Positions 45,261 through 52,711 of a stretch of DNA of 64,000 nucleotides are shown piece after piece. The first letter of the stretch is position 1. The number at the start of each line of letters is the position of its first letter. The notes beneath the pieces were generated by a model. That model was not told the DNA's origin. It made no database searches and worked only from the letters and a program-made list of their open reading frames with translations. The stretch is from Streptococcus equinus (GTDB lineage: Bacteria; Bacillota; Bacilli; Lactobacillales; Streptococcaceae). Location of the stretch: the NCBI RefSeq assembly GCF_900101445.1, contig NZ_FNKE01000001.1, positions 310,001 to 374,000 of the forward strand, written 5' to 3'. A program made the position numbers and the translations under genes.

Positions 45261-46105
45261 TGCAAAAGGTTGATGATATGGCTAGGAAGTATGTTGAATT
45301 TTTGACCAAACAAGAAGTAGAAGAGCTTTGTGATTTACACGGTGTTAAGCTTTGGCGTATTGCAAGACCTTCTCTTGATGGTATGGTTACTCAGGAATTT
45401 TGTCCAGAGTGTCAAAAGCTAGCTATTAAGAAGAAGGAAGAAGAAGGTATACAACGTGGGCTTATTAATTCTGATATTGCAAGAGGCTATCAAGTTTTCC
45501 AAAAAGACAGCATTATTTCTGATGATTTAAGAGGGGCTAGTTTTAAAACATTCAAAGCTGAAACCGACTTTGACACGAGGGCTTTAAATTTTGCTAGAAG
45601 AATGTGCAGAGATTACTATCAAGGTGGTTCAGGCAATAGTGTGTTAATTGGTCCTCCTGGTGTAGGGAAGAGTTTCTTGACGTTGGCTATGGCTGATGGG
45701 CTTAATGAAGTCTTCAAGAAAAGCAGGATTGATAACAAGCCTGTAACGGTTGTTTTTATGCCTGTTGCTCGTATGTTTTCAAAAATCAAGTCATCTTTTA
45801 ATGGTGGTGGGAAGTTTACTGAAGATTATGCTATTGATTTTTTAACAAAGGTTAACTTTTTGTTTTTGGATGACCTTGGTAAAGAGAGCTCGATGGCTAA
45901 CACTATCAAGCCAGCAAGTGACTGGGTGCAAAGTGTTTTGTTTAATATTTTGGATGCTCGTAAGACTACAGTTATTAACACTAATTTTAGTCGTGATGAG
46001 TTGCTGAAGATATATGATAGTGCTTTAGTTGACCGGATTTTTAAGGGTTCAACTAAGAATAAACAGGTTTTAGTTTATCCGAAAGGAAGTATCAGTAAGC
46101 GATGA
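45260..46105 (+). CDS. DnaC-like helicase loader ATPase
   Basis: 281 residues. An N-terminal CPEC-type segment (FCPECQKLAIKKKEEEG) is followed by the AAA+ core with Walker A LIGPPGVGKSFLT near 131 and Walker B FLFLDDLGKE near 196, then the sensor NTNFSRDEL and arginine VDRIFKG. It loads the host replicative helicase onto the phage origin. ATG 45260 overlaps the previous stop by one base and is served by GGAGG at 45245. Confidence 0.92.
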   Translation: MQKVDDMARKYVEFLTKQEVEELCDLHGVKLWRIARPSLDGMVTQEFCPECQKLAIKKKEEEGIQRGLINSDIARGYQVFQKDSIISDDLRGASFKTFKAETDFDTRALNFARRMCRDYYQGGSGNSVLIGPPGVGKSFLTLAMADGLNEVFKKSRIDNKPVTVVFMPVARMFSKIKSSFNGGGKFTEDYAIDFLTKVNFLFLDDLGKESSMANTIKPASDWVQSVLFNILDARKTTVINTNFSRDELLKIYDSALVDRIFKGSTKNKQVLVYPKGSISKR

Positions 46106-46278
46106 TTGATAAAGAATTGCAGGATAAGAAGAAGCTGATTAGTGATTTTGAAACGTGCTACTGGGAGCTTGACCCTGTAGTTAAACAACAGATGCTTCTT
46201 TTACCATTTGATAGTTTTGTTTTAAAAATTATTGAGTGGCAAAATTGGGCAGAAATTGGAGGAAGGATTGAATTTTGA
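46102..46278 (+). CDS. Small early protein, 58 residues
   Basis: It starts in ATGA overlap with the loader gene stop and ends overlapping the next start (TTTTGA). Sequence begins MIDKELQDKKKLISDFETCY. Charged and Trp-containing, no membrane segment. Unknown function. Confidence 0.6.
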   Translation: MIDKELQDKKKLISDFETCYWELDPVVKQQMLLLPFDSFVLKIIEWQNWAEIGGRIEF

Positions 46279-46511
46279 GATTTAAAGTAAGAGTTGGTGA
46301 AATGGAAACGGATGAGCATTACAACTTAGGTACTGCTTTAGGAAGTGCTCTATCCTTGGTAGGTTATGGTAAGAATTTACGTTATCAGGATTATAACGAG
46401 AGTATTCTAGTTAAGTTTTTAAAAGCTCATACAGATGAAAAAATTAAAATCATTGGTGTTAAACAGTTAGATGATGATATTGAAATGTTTACAGAGATTG
46501 AGGATTGCTGA
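46275..46511 (+). CDS. Small early protein, 78 residues
   Basis: TTG start at 46275 behind GGAGGAAGG. The sequence begins RFKVRVGEMETDEHYNLG and ends in an acidic tail. It resembles other small phage proteins of mixed alpha/beta character. No family recognised. Its last codon abuts the next ATG. Confidence 0.65.
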   Translation: MRFKVRVGEMETDEHYNLGTALGSALSLVGYGKNLRYQDYNESILVKFLKAHTDEKIKIIGVKQLDDDIEMFTEIEDC

Positions 46512-46672
46512 TGAGCTGGCTGGTAACGATTAATATCCCACGTTGGGAGCGTAAGGAATGTAAAAATGAAATTTACGACACGAAAGCAGATGCTTTAGAA
46601 CGTCAAAAGTATGTTCAGGATGTGCTTCATCTACATGCTGAGGTTATGCAATACGAGAGAGAAGGTGATTAG
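46511..46672 (+). CDS. Small early protein, 53 residues
   Basis: It overlaps the preceding stop (TGATG) and ends exactly before the next start. It begins MSWLVTINIPRWERKECKNE and is helical in its second half (ALERQKYVQDVLHLHAEVMQ). Unknown function. Confidence 0.6.
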   Translation: MSWLVTINIPRWERKECKNEIYDTKADALERQKYVQDVLHLHAEVMQYEREGD

Positions 46673-47107
46673 GTGGGAATTGTTAAGGTTTATAAGTTTT
46701 ATAATTCTGAGACGGAGAAGTCATTCACTGGTTTGGTAAAGGATGCTCGGAAAGCATTTGGTCTTTCAAGACATTTCTTTGATAAGAAAGTAAGAGAAGG
46801 GGTTATTACAAGGGCGTTTCTTCGTACGGAAATTGTGAGTAACTCCCAGGAGCCTCAGTACGTGTTCTTTAATGCTGATGGTGAATGGGTATTTACAGGG
46901 AGCAAAATAGGTTGTGCTAAGGAGCTGGGGCTCGATAATATTGGTGCTTTAGCCTATCGTATCAGGAAAGGTGATTATATTGTGAAAAAATATAATCCAG
47001 ATGAGATTGACCGTGCTTATCAGCTGTCAAAGACTAAAAAAGTTCAAAAAAGAGAACATTCGAATAAAGAATATTTGTTCAAAGCGATTTATCGCTGTGG
47101 TATTTAA
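46673..47107 (+). CDS. Phage protein with basic central region, 144 residues
   Basis: GTG start behind AGAAGGTG. Motif-like features are DARKAFGLSRHFFDKKVREG and GCAKELGLDNIGALAYRIRKG, which look like two copies of an AP2/NUMOD-type DNA-binding helix, each preceded by a beta strand (SFTG, WVFTGSK). The pairing of such NUMOD-like units suggests DNA binding. I cannot identify a catalytic domain. Confidence 0.7.
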   Translation: MGIVKVYKFYNSETEKSFTGLVKDARKAFGLSRHFFDKKVREGVITRAFLRTEIVSNSQEPQYVFFNADGEWVFTGSKIGCAKELGLDNIGALAYRIRKGDYIVKKYNPDEIDRAYQLSKTKKVQKREHSNKEYLFKAIYRCGI

Positions 47108-47118
47108 AGGAGGAAATA

Positions 47119-47274
47119 ATGGATACATTTTTATTAGTTGAGTATTTCTTGAATGGAGCATTGATTTTTTCGTGGTGTATTTTAGTGGTACTGAAATTTA
47201 AGGAATATTTAACAGCACGTAAGTACACAAAATTGGTTAAAAAATTTTATGAGGCTGTGAAGGAGGAAGAATAA
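47119..47274 (+). CDS. Small membrane protein, 51 residues
   Basis: AAAGGAGGA precedes the ATG. One membrane helix (about 12-26, NGALIFSWCILVVLK) and a basic then acidic tail. Unknown function. Confidence 0.65.
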   Translation: MDTFLLVEYFLNGALIFSWCILVVLKFKEYLTARKYTKLVKKFYEAVKEEE

Positions 47275-47275
47275 A

Positions 47276-47497
47276 ATGGAAGAAAATCCGCAACGTTATG
47301 TAGGTCTGTCAGGACAACAAGTTAAAGATGTGTTGGTTGATTTTGCTCCTAGTCCTGAATGGGTTAAAGGTTGCTACTGGTCTAACATTGTGAAGTATGT
47401 ATTACGCTTCAAAAACAAGGGTGGAGTAGCTGACCTTAAGAAAGCAAAAGACTATTTAGAATGGCTTATTGAAGAGGAAGAGGCTGAAAATGATTAG
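47276..47497 (+). CDS. DUF3310 family protein
   Basis: 73 residues with the DUF3310 pattern: a conserved WSNIVKYVLRFKNKGGVADL followed by KAKDYLEWLIEEEE. Such small proteins are common in phages of Gram-positive bacteria, sometimes called nucleotide kinase, though that name is not proven. GGAGGAAG is upstream; it starts 1 base after the previous stop. Confidence 0.82.
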   Translation: MEENPQRYVGLSGQQVKDVLVDFAPSPEWVKGCYWSNIVKYVLRFKNKGGVADLKKAKDYLEWLIEEEEAEND

Positions 47498-47690
47498 GAT
47501 TAATTATTATAGTCAAAGTGGTAGAAAGCTTGCTAGTGAGGTTCTAGATAATGGTAATCTCACAACACAATTGTTAGCACTTACATGTAAGAAATGTATT
47601 TTGCAAGGTTTCTACTTATATGTTGCACAGGACAGTTTAGGGAATCGCATTAAAGAAGTTGTTCTTGAAGATGAATTAGTTTTAGAGTAG
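47490..47690 (+). CDS. Small phage protein, 66 residues
   Basis: ATG 47490 overlaps the end of the DUF3310 gene and is preceded by GAAGAGGAAG. Beginning MIRINYYSQSGRKLASEVL; mainly beta-strand pattern. Contains two close Cys (CKKC). Unknown function. Confidence 0.65.
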   Translation: MIRINYYSQSGRKLASEVLDNGNLTTQLLALTCKKCILQGFYLYVAQDSLGNRIKEVVLEDELVLE

Positions 47691-47707
47691 GTTGAAGGAG
47701 GAACAAA

Positions 47708-47920
47708 ATGGAAGCTTACAAACAACGAATGATTAATGAATACAATGAATTGAAAGAACGTCAAATGAAGTTAGGTGACATGTTACTTGCTTATTCAAAA
47801 AATGAGTTGGACTTTGAACCTACTTGTCCTATTACATTATTAGAAACACAATGGTGTACAATGACTACTTATCGTAACATTTTAAAATTACGTGCTGAAA
47901 TTGAAGGAATTGAGCTATGA
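47708..47920 (+). CDS. Phage protein, 70 residues
   Basis: GAAGGAGGA precedes the ATG. The pattern YNELKERQMKLGDMLLAYSK, followed by FEPTCPITLLETQ and a C-terminal helix ILKLRAEIEGIEL, is a recurring streptococcal and lactococcal phage helical protein. It is alpha-helical and soluble. Function unknown. It overlaps the next gene by ATGA. Confidence 0.75.
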   Translation: MEAYKQRMINEYNELKERQMKLGDMLLAYSKNELDFEPTCPITLLETQWCTMTTYRNILKLRAEIEGIEL

Positions 47921-48051
47921 TTAATTTCCCACGCTATAAAATCACTTGTGAAAAGTTTGAAGTCATAACTGAAGACCCAGAGATGATGAGAGAATACATA
48001 ACACAGTTCCTTGAGAAAACTGATGAAGTTGTAGTTAAGAGGTTGAAATAA
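47917..48051 (+). CDS. Small phage protein, 44 residues
   Basis: The frame starts in ATGA overlap with the previous stop and ends exactly one base before the next ATG. Begins MINFPRYKITCEKFEVITED. No recognisable family. Confidence 0.6.
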   Translation: MINFPRYKITCEKFEVITEDPEMMREYITQFLEKTDEVVVKRLK

Positions 48052-48435
48052 ATGAAAGAATTTAAGGAAATCATTGATGGAATAGCTCACTCACTCAATA
48101 TGACAGTTGATAGCTTAGTTAAAGCTTATCCACACTTGAGAACAGAGTACAGTTGGTACTATGCTTGTACCACAGTTCAAATTGTGTTTGGAGCACTACT
48201 TTTCTTAGGTTTATGTGGTACTATCAGTACTTTTATACATTGGGTATATAACCTTAATGACTATCATTGCACAGAAAAGCAAATTGATAATAGCCTTACA
48301 ATATTTACAATGGTTATGATGACTACCTTAGTCATATTTGCTATCTTTTTAATCTCATGTTTTGTAAAAGGCTTCACAAGTCCAGATGTGATGATTATTA
48401 ATAAAGTGATAGGAACTATTAGTTGTAGAGAATAA
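48052..48435 (+). CDS. Two-helix membrane protein, unknown
   Basis: 127 residues. A cytoplasmic N-terminal helix (about 1-35) is followed by two membrane segments (about 42-66, VQIVFGALLFLGLCGTISTF, and about 86-106, MVMMTTLVIFAIFLISCF). No motif. It sits between small cytoplasmic genes in the early region. Confidence 0.7.
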   Translation: MKEFKEIIDGIAHSLNMTVDSLVKAYPHLRTEYSWYYACTTVQIVFGALLFLGLCGTISTFIHWVYNLNDYHCTEKQIDNSLTIFTMVMMTTLVIFAIFLISCFVKGFTSPDVMIINKVIGTISCRE

Positions 48436-48438
48436 GTT

Positions 48439-48588
48439 ATGAATAAAGTTAGATACTTTGAAAAATACACAGGTTATGCTTTGGAAGATAAAATAAATGA
48501 ATTTGCAAAAGATCATGAAATTGTCCAAATTTCAGTTTATTTGGAAGTTGATAAATCAGTAGGTGCTATGGTACTTTATAAAGCTTAA
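48439..48588 (+). CDS. Cse60-like small protein, 49 residues
   Basis: Sequence VRYFEKYTGYALEDKINEFA then EIVQISVYLEVD resembles the sporulation Cse60/DUF2758 pattern (a VKxFE start, LExKINxF helix and IxxIxY strand). Phages of lactic acid bacteria often encode such proteins. Its stop (48586-48588) is the last coding base before the structured non-coding region. Confidence 0.65.
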   Translation: MNKVRYFEKYTGYALEDKINEFAKDHEIVQISVYLEVDKSVGAMVLYKA

Positions 48589-48590
48589 TA

Positions 48591-48631
48591 ACCCACAACG
48601 GTACTAGCAAGGTTCGAATCCTTGCGTGGGT
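48591..48631 (+). ncRNA. tRNA-like minihelix 1
   Basis: Acceptor-like ACCCAC/GTGGGT (6 bp), connector AACGGTACTA, T-arm GCAAGG/CCTTGC with canonical T-loop TTCGAAT. Total 41 nt, 12 coaxial base pairs as in tRNA (7+5). No D or anticodon arm. Confidence 0.65.
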
Positions 48632-48706
48632 ATCACCAAAAATTTTAATTAGAGAAGAGGAAACTCCTGAAAATTTATTTCCGTAGTGCAATGGTGATAA
48701 GCACTG

Positions 48707-48752
48707 TGACCACAAAGGTAATTCATAGTATGTTCGAGTCATGCTGTGGTCA
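48707..48752 (+). ncRNA. tRNA-like minihelix 2
   Basis: Acceptor-like TGACCAC/GTGGTCA (7 bp), connector with GG at the same place (AAAGGTAATTCAT), T-arm AGTATG/CATGCT (one G-U) and T-loop TTCGAGT. 46 nt. A hairpin AGTGC/GCACT directly precedes it. Confidence 0.65.
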
Positions 48753-49004
48753 TTAGACTAGGAACTAAAAAATAAAAAAAGAAAGTAGGTTCCTATGATA
48801 GCTGTTTCCTAGTCGGCAGCTTAGGACTCCTTTGATTTTTTGATTGCCTGAAAAGGCGGCTCATTCCTCAAGAGTGTTTTCCTTCATTCATTCCAGAACA
48901 CTCTTGTTGTAAAACACGCAGGGTTTTATCATTTACCTGCAAAAATCCAGAAGATTTCTCGGATACACTACGACTAATATGGGAAGGTCGTATTCCGCAG
49001 AAGG

Positions 49005-49049
49005 TAGCCACGCTAGGCGTTTTAAGCGGTGCGAATCCGCTTGTGGCTA
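49005..49049 (+). ncRNA. tRNA-like minihelix 3
   Basis: Acceptor-like TAGCCAC/GTGGCTA (7 bp), connector GCTAGGCGTTTT, T-arm AAGCGG/CCGCTT and loop TGCGAAT. 45 nt. It is the counterpart of minihelix 1 in the second unit. Confidence 0.65.
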
Positions 49050-49138
49050 TACACCAAATTAATGTTAGAAAGTAGGAAAACTTCAAACATGTTACTCAAT
49101 AGATATTTTCCATAGTGAATAGAGGTGTACTATTCATT

Positions 49139-49181
49139 TGCTTGCAATGGTTTAGCTAGGGTTCGAGTCCTTAGGCAAGCG
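49139..49181 (+). ncRNA. tRNA-like minihelix 4
   Basis: Acceptor-like TGCTTGC/GCAAGCG (six pairs plus one T-G), connector AATGGTTTAG, T-arm CTAGGG/CCTTAG and T-loop TTCGAGT. 43 nt. A hairpin TGAATAG/CTATTCA precedes it, as in unit 1. Confidence 0.65.
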
Positions 49182-49514
49182 TAACCCGAAAAAATAAGTT
49201 TTTGTGTTTACATATTGGAGGTGGTTAAAACACTCCTTCTTACAAAAATTATTATGGTTAGCTTGTCGGGTGGCTAGCTGTAAAAAAGCCGAAATAAAAA
49301 ATTAGAAATGAGGTTATTCTAAAGCAACTAATCGGCGAGTTGTGATTATACAAGGCGTTGTTTTGATGAGGTCATAATAAATGTTTTTTTGCAGTTCGTG
49401 CGCCTGACTGCTTTTATTGTGTAAAGTGTACAAAAAAAGCAAGGCTGGGAAAAACCTTGCATGAATTTTATGAACGATATGTCTATTATAACACAAAGAT
49501 TGCGAGGTGTGTAG

Positions 49515-49700
49515 ATGGTAATGGAAGTTAAGTTTTTTATGAAAGACGGAGAGGTAACTGTTGTAACAAGTTATAAGGAATATTTGAATCTTGTAACTCG
49601 TTGGTATAACAATGAAGAGCTTCGTTTAGGCAGTGCTCGGGTAGACTCCAGTGATGTCTTGGGATTTGAGGTGTTAGAGGAAGAGTGGACGACTGAATAA
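49515..49700 (+). CDS. Small phage protein, 61 residues
   Basis: It begins MVMEVKFFMKDGEVTVVTSY and ends in an acidic tail with a WTTE terminus. TATTATAAC at 49483 may be its -10 and CGAGGTG its ribosome site. ATG 49515 or 49521 could be used. It restarts coding after the structured region. Unknown function. Confidence 0.65.
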   Translation: MVMEVKFFMKDGEVTVVTSYKEYLNLVTRWYNNEELRLGSARVDSSDVLGFEVLEEEWTTE

Positions 49701-49712
49701 GGAGGGAACTGT

Positions 49713-49982
49713 TTGCTAGTGGATATATTCCTTTGGTTGGTATTTGCATTTCTGGTAGTAGTATGCTTTGTCTGGGTGGATAAGCATGAGGAACTTGTTG
49801 AAGCTTTTTTAGAAAAAATCTCACGAGATTTAAGGAGGTGTGCTATGTTTGGTACTTGTGATTTAAATAAACTTGATTGGACAGAAATTTTTGAGTCAAT
49901 TGATAAAGGAAAATATGGAGAGATGGTTGTTGAATTTGATGGGAAGTATTATGAGATGACTATTCGTGAGGTGGAAGAATGA
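49713..49982 (+). CDS. Membrane-anchored small protein with possible internal start
   Basis: 89 residues from TTG 49713 (GGAGGG upstream). One N-terminal helix (VDIFLWLVFAFLVVVCFVWV) and a C-terminal domain DLNKLDWTEIFESIDKGKYG, then VVEFDGKYYEMTIRE. A second in-frame ATG at 49845 has an excellent AAGGAGGTG, so a 45-residue soluble form lacking the membrane helix may be made. Function unknown. Confidence 0.7.
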   Translation: MLVDIFLWLVFAFLVVVCFVWVDKHEELVEAFLEKISRDLRRCAMFGTCDLNKLDWTEIFESIDKGKYGEMVVEFDGKYYEMTIREVEE

Positions 49983-50317
49983 TTGAAAATAAAATTTGTG
50001 AGCCTATTAATGACACAAACATTGTTGAAGTAGCGGGTTTTGTGAAAGAGTATCGTGACATTTGTAGGTTATTTAACTATGTGGAAAATGATGGGGTTGT
50101 AAAGATTTCTGGTTGTGGGGAGACGGTTTGCGTATATAAAACTACCTTTGATACTACCTTTAAAAATGGCATAAAAGAATGGTTAATTGAACGTCTTAAG
50201 GAAATTGAAAAACAATTGAATGTTTTTGGTTACACAATGCAAGATGAGCCAAAAGAAGTTAAGGTCCATGTGAATAGATTGAAAGAATTGGCAGATAAAT
50301 ATGATGAAAATTTTTAA
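49979..50317 (+). CDS. Phage protein, 112 residues
   Basis: It starts in ATGA overlap with the previous gene. Soluble; Cys at ICEPIN, CRLF and GCGETVCVYK, then a long C-terminal helix (WLIERLKEIEKQLN). No family recognised. It overlaps the next gene by 17 bases. Confidence 0.7.
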   Translation: MIENKICEPINDTNIVEVAGFVKEYRDICRLFNYVENDGVVKISGCGETVCVYKTTFDTTFKNGIKEWLIERLKEIEKQLNVFGYTMQDEPKEVKVHVNRLKELADKYDENF

Positions 50318-50549
50318 GTGGCATAAGCATAATTACAAGAAATTTTTATATTACACTTTGTCTTGGGAGTCTTTTGGTCAGAGGGTTAGTATATTTAAAA
50401 GATTACAGTGTTCTTGTGGTAAACACAAAACGTATCGCATCCATAAAAATTTTGTGTTTGACAGTGACTTGAATGAAGAATTGGCTAGATTAAGAGGAAT
50501 TGGATATGTTTCTATTGAAGAAATGGAGAAAATTATAAATGAAAATTAA
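50301..50549 (+). CDS. Small basic protein with CxC motif, 82 residues
   Basis: Basic N-terminus MMKIFKWHKHNYKKFLYYTL, a CSCGKHKTYRIHKN segment that looks metal-binding (C-C-H-H), and an acidic C-terminus. ATG 50301 or 50304. It overlaps the lipoprotein gene by 11 bases. Unknown function. Confidence 0.65.
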   Translation: MMKIFKWHKHNYKKFLYYTLSWESFGQRVSIFKRLQCSCGKHKTYRIHKNFVFDSDLNEELARLRGIGYVSIEEMEKIINEN

Positions 50550-50937
50550 ATGGTTATCTGTAGTAGCGTTTTTAGTTGTTGGTTTGGTGGCGTTGTCAGG
50601 TTGCTCTACAGAATCTGATAAAGTTTCTTACAACATTAGTAAGGAAGCGGATAATTTTAATGTTCGCAGACGTGTGGCGGTTATCAACACACGTACAGAC
50701 AAGGTTGAATTTAAGGTAGAAGGGCTTATTTCAGTGGACACGTCTAACAGTAAGAAATTGGTTGTGATTGCTGAGGTAGCCAAAGGCAAGTATAAGAAAC
50801 ATTTGATTAATATGACTAAAAATAACATGTATGTTGTTGAGGACCTGACAGATGGGACTAACGTCAATAAATACAAGTATGAGGTTGAATACATGCCTGA
50901 AAGTATTATTCCTGTAACAATTACGAATAACGAGTGA
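50539..50937 (+). CDS. Prophage lipoprotein with beta-sandwich domain
   Basis: 132 residues. Signal peptide KIKWLSVVAFLVVGLVALSG with lipobox LSGC (Cys22), so it is anchored on the outer face of the membrane. The mature domain is beta-rich (YNISKEADNFNVRRRVAVIN, then KKLVVIAEV) and belongs to a type often carried by streptococcal phages. Lipoproteins in this position of some phages block DNA injection by related phages (Ltp of TP-J34). That role here is inferred. Confidence 0.82.
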   Translation: MKIKWLSVVAFLVVGLVALSGCSTESDKVSYNISKEADNFNVRRRVAVINTRTDKVEFKVEGLISVDTSNSKKLVVIAEVAKGKYKKHLINMTKNNMYVVEDLTDGTNVNKYKYEVEYMPESIIPVTITNNE

Positions 50938-50947
50938 GGTAGCTTAG

Positions 50948-51319
50948 ATGGATATTAAGCAAAGAACAATTGAAATGATAGAATTTTTTAAATACACAAC
51001 TCCAAAAGACATTAGCGAAGAGAAGTGGCGTGAGGCTTGTGACAAGGCGATTAAGTCTATTGACCAGCTTAAAGAATCTGATGAAACTAAGATGAGTTTG
51101 AAAGATTTAGAGCGGGCGAATATACTTGTCCAAGACGTCAAAATTTTAAAAACATTGTCTAAAAGCAAAATTGAGTATTTGAGAGTGACATATCCAGACG
51201 GTAGAGACGACTGTATACATATGAAAGACGAGTTGAAGAAGAAAATTCAGAAGGTGTTTGAAGATTGTGCTGAAGAGTCGAAAGCAGAATTGAAAGAGTT
51301 GGGGGTTGAGTATGAATAA
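50948..51319 (+). CDS. Phage protein, 123 residues, helical
   Basis: Predominantly alpha-helical and charged (KQRTIEMIEFFKYTTPKDIS, LKDLERANILVQDVKILKTL). It starts behind GAGGTAG and overlaps the next gene by 8 bases. No recognised family. Confidence 0.65.
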   Translation: MDIKQRTIEMIEFFKYTTPKDISEEKWREACDKAIKSIDQLKESDETKMSLKDLERANILVQDVKILKTLSKSKIEYLRVTYPDGRDDCIHMKDELKKKIQKVFEDCAEESKAELKELGVEYE

Positions 51320-51830
51320 ACAAGAAGTGATTGAGAAATTGCATGAAGCAGGATTAAATAGCGACCAAATGAAATACGCTGAGAAGTATGATAAGGGCTA
51401 TAAAAATGGGATTGCTTATGCGTTAAATTTAGTTAGTAAACTTGACGAACCAGAGAAACCAGTAGTGCCACAATTTGTGGCTGATTGGATTGAAGAGTGT
51501 AAAACATTAAAATTTGAGCTATGCGAAGCAATGGATACCGATGTCTATGATGAAAAAAGCAGTTGGATTGAAGACAATTCAGAAGCATTTGCTAAAGCTT
51601 GGATTTACGGTTATGAAGTTGAGAAAGAAAAACTGTATACAGTTAAATTCTCGAACGAAGATTTTGGCAAAATGTACATTGGAATTTTTAAGAAATTTAA
51701 TAAACTTGGAATAAGCTCGTTGCCTTTAAATGATGATGAGGTCAAATCATGGCTTACCGAAGATGAGCTCAAGAGATTTAAATTTTGGGAAAACCCAGCA
51801 TTTGAAGTTGATGAGGTGAAAGGAGAATAA
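51312..51830 (+). CDS. DUF1642-like phage protein
   Basis: 172 residues. The layout fits DUF1642: an N-terminal region MNKQEVIEKLHEA, a central PVVPQFVADWIEECK motif, AKAWIYGYEVEKEKLYTVKF and a late FWENPAFEVDEV segment. I chose ATG 51312 with GGGGG upstream over TTG 51306. Such proteins are common in the early region of streptococcal phages; their role is unknown. Confidence 0.78.
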   Translation: MNKQEVIEKLHEAGLNSDQMKYAEKYDKGYKNGIAYALNLVSKLDEPEKPVVPQFVADWIEECKTLKFELCEAMDTDVYDEKSSWIEDNSEAFAKAWIYGYEVEKEKLYTVKFSNEDFGKMYIGIFKKFNKLGISSLPLNDDEVKSWLTEDELKRFKFWENPAFEVDEVKGE

Positions 51831-51833
51831 GCT

Positions 51834-52286
51834 ATGCCAAATTGGGCTGAGGGAACAATTAAACTAAGAGGAAAACGTCAAGATATTATTTTGGCGTTAG
51901 AAGAAATGTTTAAAAACGATGATGTAGTCATCAAAAGAGAAAAAGATATTTGCGACTATGTATATATGTTTTTTGAAACGAAAAGCTATTTTTACATCAA
52001 TGGAACAAGACGCGCATTTATTAATAGCTCTAAATTTGACATTATGATGGAAGAAGATTTTGAAATTATTGAAATAGATAAATTCCAGCAAGCATGGGCG
52101 GCTCTTCCTGAAAATTACACAGAAATTTCCAAGAAATATAATATCGACATTAAAATCTTTACATTTGAACAAGGTTCTCAATTCACACAGGAAATTGAAA
52201 TTTCAAATGGTGAAGTTATAAAAAATATTTGTAAAAAATATGATAATTACGAATGGGACGTGCCTTTTGCGCATATGGGTGGATAG
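51834..52286 (+). CDS. Phage protein, 150 residues (MPNWxEG family)
   Basis: It starts MPNWAEGTIKLRGKRQDI, a well-known beginning of small phage and plasmid proteins of unknown function. The rest is mixed alpha/beta and ends YDNYEWDVPFAHMGG. AAAGGAG is upstream, and it lies 3 bases after the previous stop. No function is known to me. Confidence 0.78.
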   Translation: MPNWAEGTIKLRGKRQDIILALEEMFKNDDVVIKREKDICDYVYMFFETKSYFYINGTRRAFINSSKFDIMMEEDFEIIEIDKFQQAWAALPENYTEISKKYNIDIKIFTFEQGSQFTQEIEISNGEVIKNICKKYDNYEWDVPFAHMGG

Positions 52287-52300
52287 AAAGAGGTTGAAGA

Positions 52301-52711
52301 ATGAGAGTACCAAAATTTAGAGCATGGTTAAAACCAGAACAACGAATGATTGGCGTCTATGAAATGACGTTTATTGATAATGAAGTTCTCATTATTTCAG
52401 ATGATATGGACTTCTACACTGATGATGAGTTTAAGCTTATGCAATTCACAGGTTTACATGATGTTCATGGTAAAGAAGTGTTCGAGGGTGATTTAATTGC
52501 AACACCCTTTGAAGAAGATGGTTTATTTGAAGTACACATGGACACAGTTGCTGGTGTGTATACTAAAAGTACATTGACTGGTAAGGTACAATTTATTGAA
52601 GACTTGGATAGTTTGGAAGAGCTTGAGGGCTCTAAAGCTGAATTTGCTGAATACATTGAAGTTAAAGGTAACATTTATGAAAATCAGGAACTTTTAGGAG
52701 AAGAGGAATGA
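52301..52711 (+). CDS. YopX-family phage protein
   Basis: 136 residues. The N-terminal PKFRAWLKPEQRMIGVYEM, then MQFTGLHDVHGKEVFEGDLI (TGLxDxxGKEIYEGD-type), and the C-terminal VKGNIYENQELL match the YopX beta-barrel family. Function unproven. GAGGTTGAAG precedes the ATG. It overlaps the next gene by four bases. Confidence 0.88.
   Translation: MRVPKFRAWLKPEQRMIGVYEMTFIDNEVLIISDDMDFYTDDEFKLMQFTGLHDVHGKEVFEGDLIATPFEEDGLFEVHMDTVAGVYTKSTLTGKVQFIEDLDSLEELEGSKAEFAEYIEVKGNIYENQELLGEEE

Larger units (their letters stand above)
48589..49514 (+). ncRNA. Gene-free structured region with four tRNA-like minihelices
   Basis: 926 bases without a credible gene. It holds four acceptor-stem/T-arm minihelices (listed separately) in two homologous units, 48591-48752 and 49005-49181. 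The linkers share CACCAAA and TTTCCRTAGTG and a GGAAA/TTTCC pairing, then a GG-looped hairpin. Between the units are a 10-bp hairpin CAAGAGTGTT/AACACTCTTG (about 48868-48905) and others (GCAGG/CCTGC, TACGAC/GTCGTA). A minus-oriented terminator-like hairpin GCAAGG/CCTTGC is at about 49431-49460. Orientation of transcription is not certain; plus is assumed from the flanking genes. Confidence 0.65.

Noticed and set aside
48868..49086. Minus-strand frame of 72 codons across the structured region
   Set aside because: It runs through minihelix 3 and hairpins, has no ribosome site and its composition reflects the RNA structures.
48591..49181. Four ordinary tRNA genes
   Set aside because: Acceptor and T-arm are separated by only 10-13 nt, leaving no room for D and anticodon arms. 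There is no anticodon, so they cannot decode.
48589..49514. Known giant phage RNA class (GOLLD or ROOL)
   Set aside because: Size and prophage location fit, but I cannot recall or test the consensus here and the minihelix units are not a feature I know of either class. Left as a search to run with Rfam models.
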